From Brevibacillus sedimenti (GTDB lineage Bacteria > Bacillota > Bacilli > Brevibacillales > Brevibacillaceae), in assembly GCF_020923495.1 (NCBI RefSeq), contig NZ_CP064048.1, positions 2,001,501 through 2,065,500 on the forward strand: DNA of 64,000 nt, in the 5' to 3' direction. Below, one piece after another: positions 8,837 through 17,789 of the stretch. The notes beneath the pieces were generated by a model. It was given only the letters and a program-made list of their open reading frames with translations. It was not told the origin of the DNA and searched no databases. The first letter of the stretch is position 1. Each line of letters starts with the position of its first letter. A program made the position numbers and the translations under genes.

Positions 8837-10645
8837 ATGGCGAAAATCAAGGTAAAAGGCATCGCGCCGTACCCGGGCTTGCGTGATTTGCTGCTGGACA
8901 TTGCAAAAGAAGACGACCGGATCGAGATGGATGTGGAAATCGCCGATCTGGAAGAGGCTCTGCCCATTGTGCTGCAGGCCGAGAAGCAAAGGTATGACGC
9001 GATTGTCAGCCGCGGCGGAACGGCTCAGCTCATCCGCAAGCACGTGTCCATTCCGGTCGTGGACATTCCCGTCTCCGGATACGACATCCTGCGTGTGCTC
9101 ACATTGATCAAGGATTCCAACAGCAAGCCGGCCATCATCGGCTTCCCGGGAATCTGCCAGGGGGCGGCGACGGTCTCCAGCCTGCTCAACCTTGAAATAC
9201 CCGTTTACCCTGTTCACCATGAGTCGGAAGTCAGAGGCGCGCTGGAGCGTGCGACCAATCAGGGCGCGCAAATCGTACTGGGCGATGTCGTCACGGTGAG
9301 GACCGCACAGGAAATGGGTTATCACGGCATCCTCATCACGTCTGGCCGCGAGTCCGTCCAGGAGATGTTGACGGAGCTGGTGTACGTCCACGATATCTAC
9401 ATGAAGGGGCTGGAAAAGGCGCGCTTTTACGAGGAACTCCTGCAGCACGACACGACAGGCGTGCTGGCGGTGCGTGCGAACGGCGACATCCTGTACGCGA
9501 ATCCGGCGGCGCAGGCGTGGCTGGGCAATGCCGACGAGATTCCGCCGGCAGTTGCGTCCCTGCTTTCCGCCGACCAGCCGGACGGCACAACGGTCACAGC
9601 GGAACACGTGGCGATACAAGGCCGTTTGTGCGATATCCGGATTGCTGCCCGCACAAAGGAGGAGCCGTCCGCTTTCATGCTCTACCTGCAGGATAGCAAG
9701 GGCGTGCCGCCACAGCCATTCCGGGAGATACAGACGCCGGAGCGGCTGGCTGCGTTTGCGCAGGTGATCGGGTCCAGCCGGGAGATTGCGAAAACGGTAA
9801 AGCGGGCCCAGACATACGCGCAGACGAACAAAAGCGTCTGGCTCACCGGGGAGATGGGCAGCGGCCGCATGCATTTTGCCCAGGCTATCCACGCAGCGAG
9901 CAGACAAGGCCGGCACCGATTCTATTCCGTCTGCTGTTCATCCGCAGAGGAAGAGAGGCTGGCGGAAGAACTGTTCGGAACGGAAGGAAAACCAGGTTTG
10001 CTTGCAACCGCATCTGGAGGAACCCTGTACCTGGAGGAAGTGGACAAGCTGCCTGTTCGCCTGCAGGATCAGTTGGCGGCCGAGCTGCAAAAAGGGGGGC
10101 GGCTGCGGCTGATTGCCTCCTCCCCCCTGTCGCCCGGACAGGTCGCGAAACGAGGCGGCTTTTCCTCTCATCTGCTCCACCAGCTCGCCGAGTGCCAACT
10201 GCGCATTCCTCCGCTGCGGGAACGCGTAGAGGACATAGGAGAATTGGCGCGTGTGCTCATCGCCCATCACAATTCGGCGTACGGCAAGCACATCGTCGGC
10301 ATCAGGGAAGAGGTAATTGAACGGCTCGCCGAATACGACTGGCCCGGCAACCTGAAAGAATTCCAAAACGTCGTGGAAGAAATGCTGCTGCTGACGGAGG
10401 GCCACTATGTGGGCCTGGAAGAATGGCAGGAAGCGTGGCAGCGGTACAGTGCGGAAACACGGGCCGGAAACGCGGGGCTGCCCCTGGGCGAATTGAATTT
10501 GGAGGGAACTTGGGAAGAGATTGAACGGCAAATTTTGCTGCACGTGCTGAAAGAAGAAGGCATGAATCAATCACGCGCGGCCAAACGATTGGGCATCAAT
10601 CGAACAACGCTGTGGAGAAAATTAGGAGATGTGTTGAAAAAATAA
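8837..10645 (+). CDS. PrpR-like (PrpR_N / PAS / degenerate AAA+ / Fis HTH) transcriptional regulator
   Basis: A 602-residue regulator. The first ~175 residues are a PrpR_N-type ligand domain (SRGGTAQLIRKHVSIPVVDIPVSGYD). A PAS-like segment follows at about 190-290 (TTGVLAVRANGDILYANPAA), then an AAA+ region from about 315 and a Fis-type HTH at the end (NQSRAAKRLGINRTTLWRKL). The AAA+ part is odd. The Walker A lysine is replaced (GEMGSGRMHF), and the GAFTGA sigma-54 contact loop after EELFG is absent. It therefore probably does not remodel sigma-54 holoenzyme. The start at 8837 follows a GGGGGC site; the longer frame crosses a terminator. Its neighbours suggest a threonate/erythronate-type inducer. 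Confidence 0.85.
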   Translation: MAKIKVKGIAPYPGLRDLLLDIAKEDDRIEMDVEIADLEEALPIVLQAEKQRYDAIVSRGGTAQLIRKHVSIPVVDIPVSGYDILRVLTLIKDSNSKPAIIGFPGICQGAATVSSLLNLEIPVYPVHHESEVRGALERATNQGAQIVLGDVVTVRTAQEMGYHGILITSGRESVQEMLTELVYVHDIYMKGLEKARFYEELLQHDTTGVLAVRANGDILYANPAAQAWLGNADEIPPAVASLLSADQPDGTTVTAEHVAIQGRLCDIRIAARTKEEPSAFMLYLQDSKGVPPQPFREIQTPERLAAFAQVIGSSREIAKTVKRAQTYAQTNKSVWLTGEMGSGRMHFAQAIHAASRQGRHRFYSVCCSSAEEERLAEELFGTEGKPGLLATASGGTLYLEEVDKLPVRLQDQLAAELQKGGRLRLIASSPLSPGQVAKRGGFSSHLLHQLAECQLRIPPLRERVEDIGELARVLIAHHNSAYGKHIVGIREEVIERLAEYDWPGNLKEFQNVVEEMLLLTEGHYVGLEEWQEAWQRYSAETRAGNAGLPLGELNLEGTWEEIERQILLHVLKEEGMNQSRAAKRLGINRTTLWRKLGDVLKK

Positions 10646-10683
10646 ACAGTTTGAATATTGAATCTCCCCTTTGATTCGTCTTA

Positions 10684-10718
10684 CAATGACTATTGAAAAC
10701 GATTTCAAATAGTTATTG
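10684..10718 (+). promoter_or_regulatory. 35-bp inverted repeat containing a CcpA cre site
   Basis: The sequence from CAATGACTATT to AATAGTTATTG forms a near-perfect palindrome upstream of the KdgT-type permease. Its centre, TGAAAACGATTTCA (10694-10707), matches the cre consensus fully. No -24/-12 sigma-54 promoter was found here. The outer arms could be the operator of the PrpR-like regulator. A third partial copy, ACAATGACAT, lies at 10731. Confidence 0.65.
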
Positions 10719-10758
10719 TTTCATTTTTAAACAATGACATCAAAGGGGGCACTTGCGC

Positions 10759-11721
10759 ATGAAAATTAAAGCATCCATTGAACGGATTCCGGGCGGGATG
10801 ATGATCATTCCGCTGCTGCTCGGTGCGGTGATCAATACCGTGTTTCCCGAGGCGGCGAAGACGTTTGGTTCGTTTACAGGCGCGCTTTTGACCGGCTCAC
10901 TCCCGATTCTGGCTGTTTTCTATGTGTGCATGGGCGCGACCATCGACTTCAAGGCGACGCCGTATATCGCGAAAAAGGGCGGTGCCCTGCTGGCTGCCAA
11001 AGTGGGGACGGCTGTCGTGCTTGGCTTTATCGCAGCGAAATTTCTCGGCGAAGGCATGATTGAAAGCGGATTCTTTGCCGGAGTGTCCGTATTGGCGATC
11101 GTGGCCGCGATGAACGACACGAATGGCGGCATGTACATGGCCCTGATGGGACAGTTCGGGAAAAAGGAAGACGTCGGGGCGTACTCGATCATGAGTCTGG
11201 AGTCGGGGCCGTTCCTGACGATGGTGACGCTGGGTGTGGCAGGTCTTTCCGCCTTTCCCTGGGAAACGCTGGTCGGCGCCATTTTGCCGCTCGTCGTCGG
11301 CATGATCCTCGGCAACCTCGACAAAGACATGCGCGACTATCTGGGCAAAGCCGTGCCGGTACTGGTGCCGTTCTTCGCCTTTGCGCTCGGCGCAGGTCTG
11401 AATCTTCAGAATGTGTGGAAAGCCGGCCTGCTGGGGGTATTGTTGGGAGTGGCGGTGGTCGCCATCACCGGCATCGTGCTTTTTGCCGCAGACAAATTGA
11501 CCGGCGGCAACGGCATTGCCGGTTTGGCTGCAGCCACCACCGCGGGTAACGCCGTGGGTGTGCCGGCCGCAGTAGCTGCCGCCAATCCCGTGTACGAACC
11601 ATTGGTGCCGTCGGCAACGGCGCTGATCGCTTCCTGCGTGATCGTGACCGCCATTCTGGCACCGATCGTAACGGCTTGGTGGGCGAAGCGGATCGGCGTC
11701 AACAGCAACACGGCTCAATGA
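10759..11721 (+). CDS. 2-keto-3-deoxygluconate permease family (KdgT-like) transporter
   Basis: A 320-residue, highly hydrophobic integral membrane protein with about ten transmembrane segments. The opening [20 protein letters not shown], the block [17 protein letters not shown] and the C-terminal [20 protein letters not shown] are typical of the KdgT family. Starting at ATG 10759 places the AGGGGG site nine bases upstream; an in-frame TTG at 10753 is too close. In this setting, next to a DUF1537 kinase and PdxA2, the substrate is more likely a four-carbon acid sugar such as D-threonate or D-erythronate than 2-keto-3-deoxygluconate. That substrate is an inference. Confidence 0.85.
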   Translation: MKIKASIERIPGGMMIIPLLLGAVINTVFPEAAKTFGSFTGALLTGSLPILAVFYVCMGATIDFKATPYIAKKGGALLAAKVGTAVVLGFIAAKFLGEGMIESGFFAGVSVLAIVAAMNDTNGGMYMALMGQFGKKEDVGAYSIMSLESGPFLTMVTLGVAGLSAFPWETLVGAILPLVVGMILGNLDKDMRDYLGKAVPVLVPFFAFALGAGLNLQNVWKAGLLGVLLGVAVVAITGIVLFAADKLTGGNGIAGLAAATTAGNAVGVPAAVAAANPVYEPLVPSATALIASCVIVTAILAPIVTAWWAKRIGVNSNTAQ

Positions 11722-11908
11722 TGAGCTATCGAGAAGAAGGGAGGGTCCCGCGGCAGGCGGCTCGGGACGCTCCGCTTCGATCGTCAGACGAAAAAGGCTC
11801 CCGGCTGGCTGTCCTGCTATTTCGCTGTGGCTCGGCCGATGATGTGCGGACGGTTTGGCCAGACAGCCCGGGAGGGGAGAAACATGGACAGAAGGCGAGG
11901 CAACAGTC

Positions 11909-13219
11909 ATGAGAAAAATAGGCATCATCGCAGACGATCTGACAGGCGCCTCGGATTCAGGCGTTCAGTTTGCGCGGATGGGCTTGGAGACACGCGTTCT
12001 TTTTGATTGGAAAAACGCAGCTGCGGAGTGCGTCGATGCGGACGTCGCGGTCATGGATACGGACAGCCGCTCCCTCCCGATGTCAGACGCGTACGCCAGG
12101 GTGAGGCAAGCGGCGCAGTATTTTCGTGAACTGGAGTTCCAGCATGTTTACAAAAAACTGGATTCGACGCTGCGCGGCAATCTTGGGGCGGAAATTGACG
12201 CGGTGATGGACACGATTTCGTTTGATTTCGCCGTCGTCGCCCCGGCATATCCCAAAATCGGCCGTGTGACGAGAGGCGGGAGACACTATCTCAACGGGAC
12301 GCCGATCGACCAGACGGAGATGGCCCGCGATCCCAAATGCCCGGTAAGCGAATCGGACATCCTCAAGCTGATCGCCTCTCAATCCAAACGGAAAACGGGA
12401 CTGGTCCCGCTGGCAGTGCTGCGGGAGGGAGAGGAAGCCGTTCGGGCACAGGTGGACAGACTGCGGCAGGACGGCGTGGACGTGATGGTCTTCGACGCCG
12501 AGTCGGACAGCGACATGCAGCGGATTGCGTCAATCATGTCGGGGTACAGGGCACGAATCTTGTGGACCGGCTCTGCGGGATTGGCCGATGCTCTTCCCGT
12601 GACGCTTGGGCTTGCGGGACGCCTCCGGCCGAAGGTGATGATTGCTCCGTCCGGAAAACCGGTGCTGCTGGTTGCGGGAAGCATCTCGCAAACGACACAG
12701 GATCAGGTGAGGCGCGTTTGCGAAGAGCCGCACGTGGCTTGCGTGGAACTGAATCCCCTCGCCCTGCTGGCAGGGGAGGACGAGCAGCAGCGGGAACTAA
12801 AGCGGTGTGTCCATGAGCTGGAGGAAGCGGTCCAGAGCGGACGGAATGCGGCGTTCTATTCCCTTGCCACCTCCGCCCATGTAAAAGGAGCCAAGGCGTT
12901 GGGAGAGGCGCGGGGGATGACGGACACGGACATCTCCAACCGGATCGCGGATGCGCTGGGCACCGCCGCCGCAGCCATTGCCGCCCGGCATGACCTGCAG
13001 GGGTTGATTCTCACCGGAGGAGACACGGCAAAAGCCGTATGCCGCCACTTGGGTGTCAGCGGCATTCAGCTCCTGGACGAGATTGAGCCGGGGATTCCGC
13101 TCAGCCGCATCGTTGGTGCACATCCGCTGTTTGTCGTTACGAAGGCGGGAGCTTTTGGCACCAGGCACACGCTGCTTCATGCGTTACATGTTTTGAAAGG
13201 AGATCGGCAACATGAGTAA
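11909..13219 (+). CDS. Four-carbon acid sugar kinase (DUF1537; D-threonate/D-erythronate kinase-like)
   Basis: A 436-residue kinase with the DUF1537 N-terminal signature GIIADDLTGASDSGVQFA, followed by KKLDSTLRGNLGAEIDA and PAYPKIGRVTRGG. The C-terminal nucleotide-binding block is LTGGDTAKAVCRHLG, ending with VTKAGAFG. Characterised members phosphorylate C4 acid sugars at O4. The product would be oxidised by the PdxA2-type dehydrogenase encoded just downstream. The ATG at 11909 has an AGGCGAGG site eight bases upstream; the longer frame would have no site. The 187-bp gap after the permease holds a GTCCCG/CGGGAC hairpin (about 11743-11770). Exact substrate and stereochemistry cannot be read from sequence. 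Confidence 0.87.
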   Translation: MRKIGIIADDLTGASDSGVQFARMGLETRVLFDWKNAAAECVDADVAVMDTDSRSLPMSDAYARVRQAAQYFRELEFQHVYKKLDSTLRGNLGAEIDAVMDTISFDFAVVAPAYPKIGRVTRGGRHYLNGTPIDQTEMARDPKCPVSESDILKLIASQSKRKTGLVPLAVLREGEEAVRAQVDRLRQDGVDVMVFDAESDSDMQRIASIMSGYRARILWTGSAGLADALPVTLGLAGRLRPKVMIAPSGKPVLLVAGSISQTTQDQVRRVCEEPHVACVELNPLALLAGEDEQQRELKRCVHELEEAVQSGRNAAFYSLATSAHVKGAKALGEARGMTDTDISNRIADALGTAAAAIAARHDLQGLILTGGDTAKAVCRHLGVSGIQLLDEIEPGIPLSRIVGAHPLFVVTKAGAFGTRHTLLHALHVLKGDRQHE

Positions 13220-14206
13220 ACCGATTGTAGGCATTACGATGGGCGATGCCGCCGGGATCGGTCCGGAAATTATTGTAAAGGCACTGGCAGATCCGGCTGT
13301 CTATCAGATGTGCCGGCCGCTTGTCATCGGCGACGCGAAAATGTTGGAGCGCGCCAACCGCATCACGGGAGCCGGGTTGTCCGTGAGCCGGGTCAGTGAT
13401 GCGGGCACGGCGAAGTACGAACACGGCGTGATCGACTGCCTCGACCTTGACCTGCTGCCGGAAGACCTGCCGTTTGGACAGGTATCCGCCCAGGCCGGGG
13501 ACGCCGCGTTTCGCTTCCTGGAAAAGGCGATCGACCTGGCGAAATCCGGGGAGATCGACGCCATCTGCACGGCGCCGCTCAACAAGGAAGCGCTGCACAA
13601 GGGCGGGCACATCTACCCGGGTCACACGGAAATACTTGCGGAGCTGACCAATACCAAGGATGTGTCCATGATGCTGTCCGCTCCCAAACTGAGAGTGATC
13701 CATGTGACGACCCACGTGGGGCTGATCGATGCGGTGAACATGATTACGCCGGAGCGGGTCTACAAAGTCATCGTCATGGCTCATGAGACCTTGAAGAAGG
13801 CGGGGATCTCCCCCCGAAGATAGCCGTTTGCGGAATCAACCCGCACGCGGGCGAAAACGGGTTGTTCGGATACGGTGAAGAAGAGGAAAAAGTGGTGCCC
13901 GCGGTGCGGCAGGCGCAGCAGGAGGGCATTGACGTGGTGGGACCGCTCCCGGCTGACACCCTCTTTTTCCGCGCGACGCGGGGAGACTTCGACATTGTCG
14001 TCGCGATGTATCACGATCAGGGACACGGCCCTGTCAAGGTGCTCGGCCTGGAAGCCGGGGTGAACATTACCGTCGGACTTCCGATTATCCGCACCAGTGT
14101 CGATCACGGCACAGCGTTCGATATTGCCGGAAAAGGCGTGGCTGACGAGCTGAGCATGAAAGAGGCGATCCGTCAGGCGGTCGAACTGGCGCCGAAACGG
14201 GCGTAA
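13212..14206 (+). pseudogene. pdxA2: 4-phospho-D-threonate/D-erythronate dehydrogenase PdxA2-type, frameshifted at a C tract
   Basis: The first frame (13212-13823) encodes the N-terminal two thirds of a PdxA-type dehydrogenase: GITMGDAAGIGPEI, ICTAPLNKEALHKGGH, GHTEILAELT. It ends with a TAG just after a run of six C at 13810-13815. The rest ([44 protein letters not shown]) continues in another frame to 14206. One additional C would restore [16 protein letters not shown] and a 331-residue protein, the normal PdxA length. It is therefore either a one-base sequencing or assembly error in a homopolymer or a very recent inactivation. The ATG overlaps the kinase stop. Expected role: oxidative decarboxylation of the kinase product to dihydroxyacetone phosphate. 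Confidence 0.85.
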
Positions 14207-14300
14207 CGCCCGTTCGCGGTGTCGGCTCTGCTGTAGAAGCATGGTCTGGCCTGAACCGAGGCAACACTCGCAGACTGTCATCAGGCTACGGAACGGAGGG

Positions 14301-14338
14301 AAACGTCCGGGAGATTTGATATCTCCCGGACGTTTTTG
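14301..14338 (+). terminator. Rho-independent terminator after pdxA2
   Basis: Perfect stem ACGTCCGGGAGAT / ATCTCCCGGACGT with a short loop, followed by TTTTT. It closes the KdgT-kinase-PdxA2 unit. Confidence 0.88.
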
Positions 14339-14369
14339 AAAATAATCAAAATAGATAGACAATTAAAAA

Positions 14370-14383
14370 TGGATACAATATCC
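14370..14383 (+). promoter_or_regulatory. Putative GntR-family operator overlapping the DASS gene promoter
   Basis: TGGATACAATATCC matches the core seen upstream of the MaoC gene and of the ligase operon (GGATCCAATATCC) at all but one base. It overlaps a possible promoter with TAGACA at 14356-14361 and TATCCT at 14379-14384, spaced by 17 bases. Binding here would block transcription of the transporter at 14419. Confidence 0.55.
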
Positions 14384-14418
14384 TAAAAGAAAAATCCTTT
14401 TCGTACGAGGGAAAACCT

Positions 14419-15888
14419 ATGTCCACCATTAATCCACAAACAGAAAAGGAACGTGTCGCGGTTCAGCAGAAGAAAAAAGGGATGTGGCTCGTGCTGAAAA
14501 AGCCGCTCTGGTTCGCACTTTCGGCACTGGCCTTCCTCCTCGTGTACGTTGGCCTATGGGACTACATGGAGTACGCGCCGCGGGTGACGCTGGCGATTAC
14601 GCTCGCGGTCATCGTCTTGTGGGTGCTGGAGCCGATTCCGTTTTCCATGACGGCCGTGATCGTCTTATTTGCTTTGCCCATGGCGGGGGCGGTTTCCACC
14701 GATTTGATCCTGTCCGGCTTCGCCTCGCCGGCCATATTCCTCATCGTGGCGGGCATGATGATCGCCAGCGCGGTGGAGCAGACCCCGCTTGGCAAGCGGT
14801 TGGCGTTCCAGCTGCTGTATTGGTTCGGGGAAAAGAAGGGCGGTGTCCTCGCCGGCATCATCCTCATCCCGCAGGTGATGGCCTTCTTCATCCCGGCGGC
14901 TGCGGTTCGCACCGCCATGCTGCTGCCGATCGTGTTTTCAATCACTTCCATCCTGGGCGTGAAGGCGGGCGATGTGCAGGGGAAAACATGGATGATGGGC
15001 GTGGTGGTCGGCTGCGGCATCAGCGGAACCGCCGTGCTGCCGGCGGCGATCGGCAACGTCATCACCGTTGATTTGATCAACACCTACCTGCAGCAGCGCG
15101 TCACCTACCTGGACTGGCTGCTGCTGGCGCTGCCGATGTGGCTGATCCTGGTTCCCGTCTCCTGGTGGGTGCTGTACCGCTGTTTTCCCGAGAAAGACGG
15201 AATCCCCACAGGGCTCAAGGCAAAAATGAAGGAGATGATCGCGGAGCTCGGGCCGATGACTGCGCGGGAAAAACGGCTCCTGGCCATTCTCTGCGCCGTC
15301 TGCGCAATGTGGGCGCTGGAAGGCATCCACGGTTGGCCTCCTGTGATTCCGGCACTGATCGGTGCCGTGCTGATGGCCTGGCCCGGCATCAAGGTGGCCG
15401 ACTGGGACAAAATTCTCGACATCCAATTTGCCCCCTTGATCATGCTGGGAGTTACGCTTTCGCTGGGCAGGGCGCTCTACGAGACGGGGGTGACGGACTA
15501 CTTGTCCAGATGGATGGAGAACGACCTCACGCTGTACCTCTTTTCCAATCCGGCGTTGGCGGTCCTGACGGTGACGATTCTGACCCAGCTGATTCACAAG
15601 GTGACGTCCAACGTGTCCACGGCTGTCATCGCGACGGTTCCGGTGGTGATGGCGCTGTCCGTTCAGGCGCAGAGTGCGCCCGCCCTGCTGCTGGCGTTTG
15701 TCGCGGGGCTGACGTGTCTGTTCGGCTTCATCCTGGTGGTGGAGACGATCCCGGGCGTGATGGTGCACGGGACCGGCTGGGTGACGCAGCAGGATTTCTT
15801 CAAGCCCGGTTTCTGGCTGACGCTGGCGACGACGGCGATCACCTATCTGATGGCCGTAACCTGGTGGTCCTGGCTTGGCTACATGTAG
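14419..15888 (+). CDS. DASS/SLC13-family anion (dicarboxylate):sodium symporter
   Basis: A 489-residue membrane protein with 11 or more predicted hydrophobic segments. Family features are LEPIPFSMTAVIVLFALPMAGAVS, the FASPAIFLIVAGMMIASAVE segment, and a second-half repeat with HKVTSNVSTAVIATVPVVMAL, which resembles the SNT carboxylate-binding motif. It would import di- or tricarboxylates with Na+. An operator-like site shared with the downstream catabolic operons overlaps its promoter. It is therefore probably part of the same regulon, giving a second uptake route beside the TRAP system. Confidence 0.82.
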   Translation: MSTINPQTEKERVAVQQKKKGMWLVLKKPLWFALSALAFLLVYVGLWDYMEYAPRVTLAITLAVIVLWVLEPIPFSMTAVIVLFALPMAGAVSTDLILSGFASPAIFLIVAGMMIASAVEQTPLGKRLAFQLLYWFGEKKGGVLAGIILIPQVMAFFIPAAAVRTAMLLPIVFSITSILGVKAGDVQGKTWMMGVVVGCGISGTAVLPAAIGNVITVDLINTYLQQRVTYLDWLLLALPMWLILVPVSWWVLYRCFPEKDGIPTGLKAKMKEMIAELGPMTAREKRLLAILCAVCAMWALEGIHGWPPVIPALIGAVLMAWPGIKVADWDKILDIQFAPLIMLGVTLSLGRALYETGVTDYLSRWMENDLTLYLFSNPALAVLTVTILTQLIHKVTSNVSTAVIATVPVVMALSVQAQSAPALLLAFVAGLTCLFGFILVVETIPGVMVHGTGWVTQQDFFKPGFWLTLATTAITYLMAVTWWSWLGYM

Positions 15889-15899
15889 CCGTTTTTTAA

Positions 15900-15978
15900 T
15901 GAAAGCGCTTTAATAAAAGGATTGACAAGGGTTTGATGGGAATACTATCATGATCATAAGAATTGGATCCAATATCCA
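15900..15978 (+). promoter_or_regulatory. Promoter region of the MaoC-dctPQM unit: cre-like site, -35/-10 and GntR-type operator
   Basis: TGAAAGCGCTTTAA (15900-15913) is cre-like, with one mismatch near its end. TTGACA (15922-15927) and TATCAT (15946-15951) form a promoter with an 18-base spacer. The palindromic ATTGGATCCAATATCCA (15962-15978) lies immediately downstream, well placed for repression. The same operator sequence recurs at 20361. Confidence 0.65.
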
Positions 15979-16002
15979 TTAAGTCTGGAGAGAGGAGGAG
16001 CC

Positions 16003-16530
16003 ATGAGCATACAGGAAGGATGGACAGGGCGGTTTTACGAGGATTTCGAGGTGGGGGACGTGTATCCCCATCCGCTCGGCCGGACCGTGACGCAGACGGA
16101 CAACATCTGGTTCACCCTGCTGACACAGAACACCAATCCCATCCACTTTGACGCCGAGTACGCGGCCAGGACCGATTTTGGGCGGCCGCTGGTGGACTCC
16201 ACGTTTACGCTGGCGCTGGTCACCGGCCAATCGGTGGCGGACGTCTCGCAGAACGTGATGGCCAATCTCGGCTGGGACGACGTGCGGCTTCCCGCCCCCG
16301 TCTTTGAAGGTGACACCATCTACTCGTACAGCGAGGTGTTGGAGAAGCGGGAGTCCAAGTCCCGCCCCCACGTCGGCATCGTCAAGGTGAAAACGGTTGG
16401 CTACAACCAGCGCGACGAGGTGGTCATCCAGTTTACCCGCACCTTCATGGTGTACAAGCGCGGTCACGGTCCCGAATCGGTCAGCGAACGGGTCCGGCGC
16501 GTGCGGAATCAGGTGTTGAAGCAGGAGTAG
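16003..16530 (+). CDS. MaoC-family (hot-dog) enoyl-CoA-type hydratase
   Basis: A 175-residue single hot-dog protein. The start FEVGDVYPHPLGRTVTQTDN and the hydratase motif TNPIHFDAEYAARTDFGRPLV (Asp and His of the catalytic pair) are seen. Relatives of this size are usually assigned to C5-acyl-CoA hydration or dehydration, for example mesaconyl-CoA or itaconyl-CoA. A (R)-enoyl-CoA hydratase role is also possible. It leads the TRAP transporter genes and shares their operator. With a CoA ligase and a CitE-like lyase in the same regulon, hydration of an unsaturated C5-CoA to citramalyl-CoA is a reasonable inference, not a demonstrated one. Confidence 0.8.
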   Translation: MSIQEGWTGRFYEDFEVGDVYPHPLGRTVTQTDNIWFTLLTQNTNPIHFDAEYAARTDFGRPLVDSTFTLALVTGQSVADVSQNVMANLGWDDVRLPAPVFEGDTIYSYSEVLEKRESKSRPHVGIVKVKTVGYNQRDEVVIQFTRTFMVYKRGHGPESVSERVRRVRNQVLKQE

Positions 16531-16671
16531 CCTTGGCGCAAATCGTGATGGTTCGCAGGAGACAGCGGATACATCGGGGAAAGCAGGTCGTCCGCGAAAA
16601 TTTTTCGGAATTTTCAGTATTAACGAACGTCAGGTTGGAAAGCGATCCATACCAAAAAAGGGGGTCTTCGC

Positions 16672-17694
16672 ATGAAAAGAGGTTGGCACGCATGGATGGC
16701 AGGCTGTCTCGCTGCACTGCTGCTGACAGCGGCGGGATGCGGCGGTTCCAAGCCGCAGGACAGTAACGCCTACACGAAAGAGAATCCGCTGATCGTCAAG
16801 TTCTCTCACGTCACCACGGCTGATAGTCCAAAGGGCAAGGCCGCGAACAGGTTCGCCGAACTGCTGGCGGAAAAGACCGGCGGCAGGGTAAAGGTGGAAG
16901 TATATCCGTCTTCCCAACTGTACGGCGACAAGGACGAACTGGAAGCGCTGCAGGCGGGGAACGTCCATGTCATCGCTCCTTCGGCGACGAAGCTGGTCGG
17001 CTTCAACCCTTCCTTCCAGATTGTCGACATGCCGTTCCTCTTTAAAAACCACGAGGCGGTCATCAAATTCTGGGACGGGGAGCTGGGCAAAAAGCTGATG
17101 AATTCCCTGGAAAGCAAAAATCTGCAGGGGCTGGCCATGTGGGAAAACGGGTTTAAAGTGTTCACCTCCACCAAACCGATTGCCAAGCCGGAAGATTTCA
17201 ACGGGCAAAAATTCCGCACGCAGGCGGGCAAGGTGCTGGAAGCGCAGTTCAAGGCGCTGGGAGCGGGGGCCGCAACCATTCCGTTCGGGGAAACCTACAC
17301 CGCCCTGCAGCAGGGAACGGTGGACGGCCAGGAAAACACCTGGAACAACATCGACACGCAGAAGTACGAGGAAGTGCAAAAGTACCTGCTGGTGTCCAAC
17401 CACGGGCGGATCGACTACATCGTCCTGACCAACAAGCAGTGGTACAGCGCCCTGCCCGAAGACATCCGCAAGGCCTTCGACGAATCGATGGCGGAAGCGA
17501 CCGCATACGAGCGGGAGCTGGCCGTCCAGTTGGACAAAGGCTCCGAAGAGAAGCTGCGCGGCTCCGGTAAAATGCAGGTGATCGATCTCAGCGAAGCGGA
17601 ACGGGAAAACTTCGTCAAAGCAATGGAAGCGCTCTACAGCGAGTTTGAAAAGACGATCGGCAAGGAGTTTATCGACGGCGCCCGTCAGCTGTAA
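16672..17694 (+). CDS. dctP: TRAP transporter substrate-binding lipoprotein, DctP family
   Basis: A 340-residue extracytoplasmic binding protein. The signal peptide ends in a lipobox LTAAGC with the lipidated Cys23. The DctP core includes IVKFSHVTTADSPKGKAA, the MPFLFKN segment and GQKFRTQ, whose Arg normally pairs with the substrate carboxylate. It should deliver a carboxylate to the DctQ-DctM permease encoded next. The ATG follows an AAAAGGGGG site. A different DctP-type protein (35808-36857) is encoded beside a two-component system and has no QM partner. Confidence 0.92.
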   Translation: MKRGWHAWMAGCLAALLLTAAGCGGSKPQDSNAYTKENPLIVKFSHVTTADSPKGKAANRFAELLAEKTGGRVKVEVYPSSQLYGDKDELEALQAGNVHVIAPSATKLVGFNPSFQIVDMPFLFKNHEAVIKFWDGELGKKLMNSLESKNLQGLAMWENGFKVFTSTKPIAKPEDFNGQKFRTQAGKVLEAQFKALGAGAATIPFGETYTALQQGTVDGQENTWNNIDTQKYEEVQKYLLVSNHGRIDYIVLTNKQWYSALPEDIRKAFDESMAEATAYERELAVQLDKGSEEKLRGSGKMQVIDLSEAERENFVKAMEALYSEFEKTIGKEFIDGARQL

Positions 17695-17789
17695 CGACCG
17701 CGGGCGGCTTTCAAGAAACAGACGGGGCACCGTTTCCGCCGGGGACCGGTGCCTTGGGGGAACCAACCAAACCGGGGAGGTTGAAAGTG

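Noticed and set aside
7150-8967. Minus-strand open reading frame of 605 codons opposite cobA and sirC
   Set aside because: Fully antisense to conserved genes and crossing their terminator; no family features.
10640-10758. Sigma-54 (-24/-12) promoter expected for a PrpR-type regulated gene
   Set aside because: No TGGCAC-N5-TTGC-like sequence was found; the regulator itself lacks the sigma-54 contact motif.
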